Positions 57,789 to 64,000 of a stretch of DNA of 64,000 bases are shown piece by piece. Position numbers and translations under genes: made by a program. The notes under the pieces were generated by a model, which was given only the letters and a program-made list of their open reading frames with translations, was not told the DNA's origin and searched no databases. Source of the DNA: CAZENU01 sp965222125 (GTDB taxonomy: Bacteria > Chloroflexota > Dehalococcoidia > Lucifugimonadales > CAZENU01). Every line of letters begins with the position of its first letter. Within the stretch, counting starts at the first letter, position 1. The DNA lies in assembly GCA_965222125.1 (NCBI GenBank), contig CBDCTC010000006.1, positions 682,001 through 746,000 of the forward strand, written 5' to 3'.

Positions 57789-59168
57789 CTAGATGTGGAT
57801 CGCTTCGCCGTCCGCCGCCAGGGCCGCTTCCTTTACCATCTCGGAGACCGTCGGATGCGGATGGACCAGCCAGCCCAACTCCTTGGTCGTGCTTTCGAGC
57901 AGCTTGGCCATCGACAGCTCCCCGAGGAGCTCCGTAACCTCGGCGCCGATCATGTGGGCGCCGATCAGGCCACCGACTTCGGAGTCTACGACCAGCTTGA
58001 CCATCCCGTCGGTCTCGCCCAGGGCCAACGCCTTGCCGCTGGCCATCGCGGGAAACTTGCCCGTCTTGACGCTGAGGCCGCGCTCCCGCGCCTGCGCCTC
58101 GGTCAGCCCGAAGCTGGCAATCTGCGGCTTGCAGTACGTCGCCTTCGGCATCGATTCGTAGTCCAGTGGGAGCGGGTCGAGGTCCGCGATCGACTCGACC
58201 GCGGTGACGCCCTGCGCCGACGCCACGTGCGCCAGCGGCAGCTTGCCCGTGACGTCGCCCACGGCGTATACGTCGGGGACGTTGGTCTGCATACTGTCGT
58301 CGACCGGGATGTAGCCGCGCTCGGTGGCGACTCCGAGCGTCTCCAGGCCTATGCCGTCGACGTTGCCCTGCGCGCCGACGCCGACGAGCACCTTGTCGCA
58401 CTCGACGACGACCTCGCCGCGTCCGTTGGATACGGTCACCCGGGCGCCGGAGCCGTCGACCTCCACGCCGTCCACCTGCGAGCCGGTCATGAACTTGATG
58501 CCCTGCTTCTTGAAAGAGCGCTCGAGCTGACGGCTGATCTCCTCGTCCTCTACGGGCACCAGCCGAGGCATCAGCTCCACGATCGTGACCTCGGCCCCGT
58601 ACGAGCGCCACAGGTAGGCGAACTCGACGCCGATGGCGCCGCCGCCCACGATCACCGCCCGGGGCGGGACCTCTCGCAGCTCCACGGCTTCGCGGCTTCC
58701 GATCACGACCTCGCCGTCGACCGGGACCGTGGGGAGTGAGCGTGGCCGCGCTCCCGTGGCGACGATCACGTTGGTCGACGTGAGAGTGCGGCCGTCGTCG
58801 ACCCTCACCGCGCCGGGGCCGTCCAGCATGCCCGTGCCTCGGACGTGCTCGACGTTGTTCTTCTGCAGCAGGAAGCCGATCCCCGTCGTGAGCCTCTTGA
58901 CGACCTTGCGGCTTCGGTCGACGGCCTTGTCGAAGTCGAACGAGACGTTCTCCGCGCTGATGCCGAACTTCTCCCCGTCGCGGACGAGGTTGACGATCTC
59001 GGCGTTGCGGAGCAGCGCTTTGCTGGGGATGCAGCCCCAGTTGAGGCAGACGCCGCCGAGCTCGTCACGCTCGACGACCGCCGTTTTCATGCCAAGCTGT
59101 CCGGCCCGGATCGCGGCCACGTATCCGCCGGGGCCGCTTCCGAGAACTACGAGATTATAGTCTGGCAA
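57789..59168 (-). CDS. lpdA: Dihydrolipoyl dehydrogenase (E3)
   Basis: The 459-residue flavoprotein has VVLGSGPGGYVAAIRAGQ for FAD, the redox disulfide GGVCLNWGCIPSK, an NAD Rossmann motif AVIVGGGAIGVEFAYL, and the C-terminal HPHPTVSEM with the catalytic His-Glu pair. It re-oxidises the lipoyl groups of E2. The frame is open further upstream to 59264 without good homology. I choose the TTG at 59168, which has AAGGGG upstream and puts the FAD strand at the usual distance. Confidence 0.93.
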   Translation of the reverse strand: MPDYNLVVLGSGPGGYVAAIRAGQLGMKTAVVERDELGGVCLNWGCIPSKALLRNAEIVNLVRDGEKFGISAENVSFDFDKAVDRSRKVVKRLTTGIGFLLQKNNVEHVRGTGMLDGPGAVRVDDGRTLTSTNVIVATGARPRSLPTVPVDGEVVIGSREAVELREVPPRAVIVGGGAIGVEFAYLWRSYGAEVTIVELMPRLVPVEDEEISRQLERSFKKQGIKFMTGSQVDGVEVDGSGARVTVSNGRGEVVVECDKVLVGVGAQGNVDGIGLETLGVATERGYIPVDDSMQTNVPDVYAVGDVTGKLPLAHVASAQGVTAVESIADLDPLPLDYESMPKATYCKPQIASFGLTEAQARERGLSVKTGKFPAMASGKALALGETDGMVKLVVDSEVGGLIGAHMIGAEVTELLGELSMAKLLESTTKELGWLVHPHPTVSEMVKEAALAADGEAIHI

Positions 59169-59361
59169 ATGGTCGTTCCCCTTGACGCGCCGCCGCCTGA
59201 CGGTCGGCTGGCTGCAACATTCTACAACATCGTTTCGTTGACCATAAAGCAGCGTAGGGTTCACGTCCTGGCGAGACGTGGAATCGAACCCGGCCCGCGC
59301 TCCAGATAGGAGCCGGGGTCTTCTCCGGACGGCGCCGGCCGTCGGAGGCTCGGCCGGCCGT

Positions 59362-60144
59362 TCAGGCGTTCATTTCGTGGATGATGCTGAGTCCGACGAG
59401 GGTGAGGTCGGGGTTGATGGCGTCGAAGATCGCGGCCTCGCCTTCGATCAGGCTGGCCAGGCCGCCGGTCGCGATCACCTTGCAGCCCCCGCCGAGCTCC
59501 CTGTCGAACCTGGCCACCATACCCTTGACCAGATCGGTGAACCCGAGCACGAGGCCCGACTGAAGCGCGTGGATCGTGTTCCTGCCGATGGCCGCTTCGG
59601 GACGTCCCAGCTCCACGCGCCTGAGCTGCGACGTGTTGTGGAAGAGGGCGTCCGCGGCAAGGGATATCCCAGGCGCGATGGCTCCGCCGACGTACTCGGC
59701 GTCGGCCGACACGGCGTCGAACACGGTGCCGGTCCCGAAGTCGACAATGATCAGCGGCCCGCCGTAGAGCCGCAGCGCGGCGACGGCGTCGGCTATGCGG
59801 TCGGCGCCCAGGTCGCGTGGGTTGTCGTAAAGGACCTTGATGCCCGTCCTCACGCCGGCGCCCACGACCAGGGGTTCGACGTCGAAGTAGGTGCGGCACA
59901 GGTCGGTGAACGCCGGGGTCAGCGGCGGTACGACGCTGCACATTGCCGCGGCCGTCAGGTCCGCCGGCACTATGTCCTTGAGGGCCAGCAGGTCGTGAAG
60001 CAGAACGCCGTATTCATCGGGCATACGGCTGGAGTCCGTCGCGATCCGCCAGGTGGCTGCGGGCCGGTGGTCGGGCGGCTCCCGGCCTGCCTCGAACACA
60101 CCGAGAGTGATGTTGGTGTTGCCTATGTCCAGGGCTAGGAGCAT
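59362..60144 (-). CDS. coaX: Type III pantothenate kinase
   Basis: The 260-residue protein of the ASKHA fold has the P-loop-like start LLALDIGNTNITLGVF, the GADRIADAVAALRLYG segment, and LIIVDFGTGTVFDAV with the second phosphate motif. It phosphorylates pantothenate in the first step of coenzyme A synthesis. It is not sensitive to CoA in the known cases. CoA supply fits the adjacent acyltransferase complex, but no operon link is clear. Confidence 0.93.
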   Translation of the reverse strand: MLLALDIGNTNITLGVFEAGREPPDHRPAATWRIATDSSRMPDEYGVLLHDLLALKDIVPADLTAAAMCSVVPPLTPAFTDLCRTYFDVEPLVVGAGVRTGIKVLYDNPRDLGADRIADAVAALRLYGGPLIIVDFGTGTVFDAVSADAEYVGGAIAPGISLAADALFHNTSQLRRVELGRPEAAIGRNTIHALQSGLVLGFTDLVKGMVARFDRELGGGCKVIATGGLASLIEGEAAIFDAINPDLTLVGLSIIHEMNA

Positions 60145-60189
60145 GGCCGTCCGGGTGCGCCGGCGATTCAGGCGCCGGCCTCAAGGTGT

Positions 60190-61476
60190 CTATATGAACC
60201 CTCGGAGATCGGCGATGTGGGAGACCCTCTCGACCGCTATGGCGAAGGCGGCATCCCTGTACGTGATGCCGTCACGCTTCACGAACTCGCTGACGTCACG
60301 GTAAGCCTTGGTCATGATCTTGTCTAGCTCGTCGTTGACCCGGGCCTCGTCCCACTGGTGCTGGTAGAGGTTCTGGGTCCACTCGAAGTAAGAACCGACC
60401 ACGCCCCCGGCGTTGACCAGGATGTCAGGGAGCACCTGCACTCCGAGGTCGATCAGCACCGCGTCCGCGTCCGGCGTGACCGGGTGGTTTGCGGCTTCGA
60501 CTACAACCTTGGCCTTCACCCGGTGGGCGTTGCCCGCGTGTAGCACGCTCGCGATCGCGGCCGGCACCAGGAACTCGCACTCGAGCTCCAGCAGGTCGTC
60601 GTTGCCGATGGCGTCGCTGCCGGGGAAGCCCGAGACGGTGCCCGCTTCGCGTTGGTGGGCGATGAGGCCCGGGATGTCCAGGCCGGCCTCTCGGTAGATG
60701 CCGCCCGTTACGTCGCTCACCGCGGTGATGCTGCAACCCATCTCGTATGCGAGTCGGGCGACCCACATGCCGACCTGGCCGAATCCCTGCACTGCCACTC
60801 GCGCGCCGTGCGCCGTGAGGCCGAGGTCCGAGGCCGCCTCGGCCATCACGTAGACGGCGCCTCGGCCCGGCGCGGAGTCGCGCCCCACGGACCCGCCGAG
60901 CTCCACCGGCTTCCCGGTCACCACCGCGGGGGTGTAGCCGTGCACCTGGCCGTAGGCGTCCATCATCCACGCCATCGTCTGCGAATTGGTGCCCATGTCG
61001 GGCGCGGGGATGTCGCGATTGGGCCCCAGCAGGTCCCCGACGTTCATGGTGTAGCTGCGCGTCAGGCGGTTGAGCTCGGTCTCGCTCATCGTCTTGGGGT
61101 CGCACTGCACGCCGCCCTTGGCGCCGCCGAACGGTATGCGAACGACGGCGGTCTTCCAGGTCATGAGCGACGCCAGCGCCCTGATCTCCTCGATGTCTGC
61201 CTCGGGGTGGAACCGGGTGCCGCCCTTGTGAGGGCCGCGCATCGAGTTGTGCTGCACCCGATAGCCGGTGAATACCTCGATGCGGCCGTCGTCCATCCTG
61301 ACGGGCAGGGAGACCGTTAGCTCGCGCGATGGTCGACGAAGCACCTCGCGCATGCCGTCGTCGACACCGACGCGGTCTGCCGCCCGGTCGAAGAATATGT
61401 TGACTTCATCAAAGGCCGTGAGCTCGGACTTCGCCGTCATTACACCGTCCCTGCTTTCCTGTGTCGTGATTGCCAT
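60190..61476 (-). CDS. Glu/Leu/Phe/Val dehydrogenase (glutamate dehydrogenase)
   Basis: The 428-residue enzyme has the substrate lysine in PFGGAKGGVQCDP, GTRFHPEADIEEIRALASLMTWK, and the NAD(P) Rossmann motif VAVQGFGQVGMWVA. It interconverts glutamate and 2-oxoglutarate. Two starts compete: the ATG at 61476, only six bases after a TATAAT box and so possibly leaderless, or the ATG at 61440 with a GGGACGG stretch. Family length fits both. It is divergent to a Gfo/Idh/MocA gene. Confidence 0.9.
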   Translation of the reverse strand: MAITTQESRDGVMTAKSELTAFDEVNIFFDRAADRVGVDDGMREVLRRPSRELTVSLPVRMDDGRIEVFTGYRVQHNSMRGPHKGGTRFHPEADIEEIRALASLMTWKTAVVRIPFGGAKGGVQCDPKTMSETELNRLTRSYTMNVGDLLGPNRDIPAPDMGTNSQTMAWMMDAYGQVHGYTPAVVTGKPVELGGSVGRDSAPGRGAVYVMAEAASDLGLTAHGARVAVQGFGQVGMWVARLAYEMGCSITAVSDVTGGIYREAGLDIPGLIAHQREAGTVSGFPGSDAIGNDDLLELECEFLVPAAIASVLHAGNAHRVKAKVVVEAANHPVTPDADAVLIDLGVQVLPDILVNAGGVVGSYFEWTQNLYQHQWDEARVNDELDKIMTKAYRDVSEFVKRDGITYRDAAFAIAVERVSHIADLRGFI

Positions 61477-61482
61477 GTCTCT

Positions 61483-61488
61483 ATTATA
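61483..61488 (-). promoter_or_regulatory. TATAAT -10 box before the glutamate dehydrogenase gene
   Basis: A consensus TATAAT lies six bases before the ATG at 61476. Transcription would start at or near that A, giving a leaderless mRNA. The -35 region has no clear hexamer. Confidence 0.5.
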
Positions 61489-61579
61489 GGACAGGCGCTC
61501 GACGGGTCGTTTATACTTCGGGCGTTCGTTTTCGCCAGGAGGAGCCGGCCTTACGGCCATAAACTGGAGTGATCAGACC

Positions 61580-62737
61580 ATGAAAACGTATCGAGTCGCC
61601 ATTCTTGGATGCCGCGATAGAGGCGGCCACGCGGCCCGCGCCTACCACGCACACGCGCGAACCGAGGTCGTCGGGCTTTGCGACCTGGTCGAGGAGCGCC
61701 TGAACGGGTTGGGGGACGAGCTCGGCGTCGACGCCAGGTACACCGACCTGGACGCGATGATCGAGGAGGTCGAGCCCGACATCGTGGCGATCCCGACGGG
61801 CACCGAGTTCCACTTCCCGCTGTGCATGCGGGTCCTCGAGCACGGCGTCGACATCGACGTGGAGAAGCCCGTCACGATCGACCTGCAGCAGGCCGACACG
61901 CTGGCCGCGAGGGCGACGGAGGCGGGCGCGCGGATCGCCGTCCATCATCAGCAGCGCGTCTCGCCCACGCTCATGGCGGCGCAGGCCGCCCTTGACGAGG
62001 GCAGGATCGGACGGCTGCGCTACATCTACGCCAGCGGCAAGGGCTACTACGGGGGCTACGGCGTGATGAACATCGCCGTCCACACCCTGAACTTCGTTAC
62101 CAAGCTGGCCGGGCCGTGCCGCAGCGTCTCGGCGACGGCCGTGACGAACGGCCGCTCGATCACGCCGGAGGATGTCGTCCCATCGCCGAGCGGCATGGGC
62201 ACCATCGCGGGCGAGAACATAACGGCGGTGCTGGAGTTCGACGACAACGTCACCGCTTCCCTGCTGCAGCACCGGTTCCCCGAGGTGGATACCGCGGGCT
62301 CCGGCATGGAGATCTTCGGCACGGAGGGGAGGCTGCACTGGTCCAACTCGGGCATTTGGATTCTGCCCGGCCCTCACTTCCGGCCCGACGGTGAGCACGA
62401 CCGATGGGAGCCGCTCGAGACATCGGTCCCGGACGGATTCGACCCCGACGGCATAGCCAAGCTGGAGGAGTACTGCTACGTCGACGAGTACGTGAAGGCC
62501 CTGGACGAGGGCCGCGAGCACGAGAGCAACATGGCGGAGGCCCACCACGTGTTGGAAATCATGATGGGCATCTTCGAGTCCGCGGCCTATCGCCGCCGCA
62601 TCGATCTCCCCCAAGCCGGACGTGACCACCCGCTGTTGCGCTGGCGCGGCGAGCACGGCCTGGGCGAGCCCGCGCCGATGCCGCGGGACTACTACGATTG
62701 GCTGGCGGCCGAGGACAGGCGGCTGGGCAGGAGCTAG
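61580..62737 (+). CDS. Gfo/Idh/MocA-family oxidoreductase
   Basis: The 385-residue protein has an N-terminal Rossmann fold (YRVAILGCRDRGGHAARAY) and the family signature DIDVEKPVTIDLQQAD with the E-K-P motif near residue 95. A C-terminal alpha/beta domain contains MEIFGTEGRLHW. Such enzymes oxidise sugars, inositols or other polyols with NAD(P). The substrate is not known. A second member of the same family lies convergent at the right end of the window. Confidence 0.9.
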   Translation: MKTYRVAILGCRDRGGHAARAYHAHARTEVVGLCDLVEERLNGLGDELGVDARYTDLDAMIEEVEPDIVAIPTGTEFHFPLCMRVLEHGVDIDVEKPVTIDLQQADTLAARATEAGARIAVHHQQRVSPTLMAAQAALDEGRIGRLRYIYASGKGYYGGYGVMNIAVHTLNFVTKLAGPCRSVSATAVTNGRSITPEDVVPSPSGMGTIAGENITAVLEFDDNVTASLLQHRFPEVDTAGSGMEIFGTEGRLHWSNSGIWILPGPHFRPDGEHDRWEPLETSVPDGFDPDGIAKLEEYCYVDEYVKALDEGREHESNMAEAHHVLEIMMGIFESAAYRRRIDLPQAGRDHPLLRWRGEHGLGEPAPMPRDYYDWLAAEDRRLGRS

Positions 62738-62949
62738 GAGTACCAGCCATCTCCGCCACGCTGTCTCCCACAGGGGGAGTTACGCAAAGGTCTCCTTTCG
62801 CGTGACGGTTCTGCGCTCTTCGAAGTCTGAGTAGGGGTGGGGCCGTCGCCACACGACCCGTTCGGCCTGAGTGCCCCGACGCTTCGTCGGGGTGTATCGA
62901 AGGGCCGGCACAACTCAGTCTGCGGGTGGGGCCGACACCAGCATTGTGG
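62738..62949. other. Gap between two convergent oxidoreductase genes
   Basis: No gene is seen. The sequence has a GCCCCGACGCTTCGTCGGGGT stem near 62873 that could terminate transcription from either side, but it lacks a T-run. Confidence 0.35.
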
Positions 62950-64000
62950 CTAGAGCTCCCGGCGCCAGACCTCGTAGGGGTTTTCGCGGTTGGCCAGTGG
63001 GAATGGGACGCGCGTCCCGAGGCGATGGGACTCGTGGACCGCCATGATCATCTCCAGCGCGGCCCTGGCGTCCTTGTCGCTGGAGCTGGACACCACGTCT
63101 CGCCCCTCTTCGACGGCCTGGATCAGCTCCGCGACTATCATCCGGTTGCTCAGGTGCATCGACGACCTGACGGGCACATCTTCGTGCAGCCCCCACTCGT
63201 CCAGCACCACGGGCTCCCACTTCTCGTCGTCGTTGCCGGGGACCCACTGGCCGTAGGGGTAGACGAACATGTTGCCCTTGGGCGAGTTCCGCACGGAGAT
63301 GATGCCGCGGGTCCCGTACGCCTCGAAGCCGAACCAGCTGTCGGTCCGGTCGGCGGGCATCTCGCTCGGCAGGGACTCGAAGTGGGCCGCCGTGCCGTTG
63401 GCGAAGGCGTAGTAGGCGGACACGCCGTTGCCGGCGATGAGGCCGATCTCCTCGTCGCCCTCCCTTACGTCGTCGACCGTCACGTCCCGGCCGTCCTGGG
63501 TGACGTGGCCGGTGGCCCATAGCACGTCCGAGCCGGCGATGTGGCGCATGCTGTCCATCATGTGCGTGCCGAGCACCATCAGGTCCTGGGCGCCGGACCG
63601 GTGGTCGCACTTGCCGTGGGCCTTGAGCACCTGCAGGTCGCCGATGGCGCCGTCGTCCACCAGCTTCTTGGCGTGCTGCTCGTAGGGGTTGGCCCTGCGG
63701 TGGGCGACGGTGACGCGGGTCCCCGACCGCTCGCACGCCTCCACCATGGCGTCGGCGTCTGCCAGCGTCGGCGCGAAGGGCTTCTCGCAGAGCACACCGC
63801 GGATTCCCGCCTCGGCGGCCGCGACGATCATGTCTCGGTGGGGCCCAAGCCATCGCGGGCACACGGCGACTAGGTCGAGATTCTCCTTATCGAGCATCTC
63901 TCGATAGTCGGCATACGCGGCGCCGGCCCCCGTCCTCTCCCGGGCGGCCTTGAGCCCCTCGGGATCGTCGTCGGCGACGGCGACGAAATCGACGTTGGGC
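62950..64000 (-). CDS. Gfo/Idh/MocA-family oxidoreductase, 5' end outside window
   Basis: The frame is open to the right edge: VDFVAVADDDPEGLKAARE continues upstream of the internal Met at 63897. GVLCEKPFAPTLADADAM carries the E-K-P motif, and VTVAHRRANPYEQ, GTHMMDSMRHI and GIISVRNSPKGNMF follow. It is a NAD(P)-dependent dehydrogenase of unknown substrate. The pair with the convergent gene at 61580 suggests a local role in sugar or cyclitol use. Confidence 0.88.
   Translation of the reverse strand, partial: PNVDFVAVADDDPEGLKAARERTGAGAAYADYREMLDKENLDLVAVCPRWLGPHRDMIVAAAEAGIRGVLCEKPFAPTLADADAMVEACERSGTRVTVAHRRANPYEQHAKKLVDDGAIGDLQVLKAHGKCDHRSGAQDLMVLGTHMMDSMRHIAGSDVLWATGHVTQDGRDVTVDDVREGDEEIGLIAGNGVSAYYAFANGTAAHFESLPSEMPADRTDSWFGFEAYGTRGIISVRNSPKGNMFVYPYGQWVPGNDDEKWEPVVLDEWGLHEDVPVRSSMHLSNRMIVAELIQAVEEGRDVVSSSSDKDARAALEMIMAVHESHRLGTRVPFPLANRENPYEVWRREL

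Noticed and set aside
59262..59300. A T-loop-like GGTTCGATTCC on the minus strand just upstream of lpdA, suggesting a tRNA
   Set aside because: Flanking bases do not form T, anticodon or acceptor stems, so no cloverleaf can be drawn.

Overview
The window looks like a GC-rich chromosomal segment of an uncultured bacterium, most likely Chloroflexota (Dehalococcoidia/SAR202-like). That placement is an inference from the style of the gltX, acoABCL-type and Gfo/Idh/MocA genes and from a conjugative element carrying a replication-relaxation protein. No rRNA or marker alignment was possible.

Left flank (1-9.7 kb) is a defence and stress island, read entirely leftward. It holds a 3'-truncated AlbA_2 (Schlafen-type) protein, a lone DprA/Smf-like protein, a PIN toxin with its antitoxin, an unknown AT-richer gene, and a compact three-gene operon: excisionase-like HTH regulator, PLD-nuclease/SNF2 helicase and Eco57I-type adenine methylase. 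The operon starts from a clear sigma70-type promoter with two direct operator repeats.

The centre (about 10-44 kb) is an integrative conjugative element. Its leftward arm (25.99 to 10.03 kb) carries DNA metabolism: a HTH regulator, a CHC2-like membrane protein, a DnaG-type primase, a Rad52-family annealing protein, DUF7007, a stand-alone TSCPD domain, a Cas4/RecB-like nuclease, DUF2958, SSB, RadC, zinc-ribbon proteins, a DNA methylase and a SNF2 helicase. An IS1182-type insertion (22897-24464) sits at its head. The rightward arm (26.4 to 37.9 kb) carries a minimal type IV secretion system (secreted protein, VirB6/TrbL, two VirB2/TrbC-like subunits, a VirB3/PrgI-like fusion, VirB4 ATPase, coupling ATPase), a replication-relaxation protein and a DUF3800 protein. 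Next come a leftward array of divergent HTH paralogues (37.9-40.3 kb), then a rightward control and integration module: XRE regulator, ImmA/IrrE-like protein, RHH protein and large serine recombinase.

The right junction (43.8-47.2 kb) is an integration graveyard. It contains a convergent serine recombinase killed by one in-frame stop and truncated by an IS630-type element, a 5'-truncated HPP membrane gene, a third recombinase C-terminal remnant, and tRNA-Gln(UUG).

The right flank (47.4-64 kb) is core chromosome: gltX, a PLP-dependent lyase, a zinc alcohol dehydrogenase, a decayed S9 peptidase, an SRPBCC protein, a 2-oxoacid dehydrogenase operon (lpdA, E1alpha, E1beta, E2 with a 14-residue-repeat linker), coaX, a glutamate dehydrogenase and two Gfo/Idh/MocA oxidoreductases.

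Three patterns cut across genes. A 28-bp palindrome occurs in six copies, five of them inside coding sequence and with compensatory stem changes. Bipartite stem-loops recur in many spacers of the leftward arm. A TTGCTCGC-type motif recurs at three control regions of the element.
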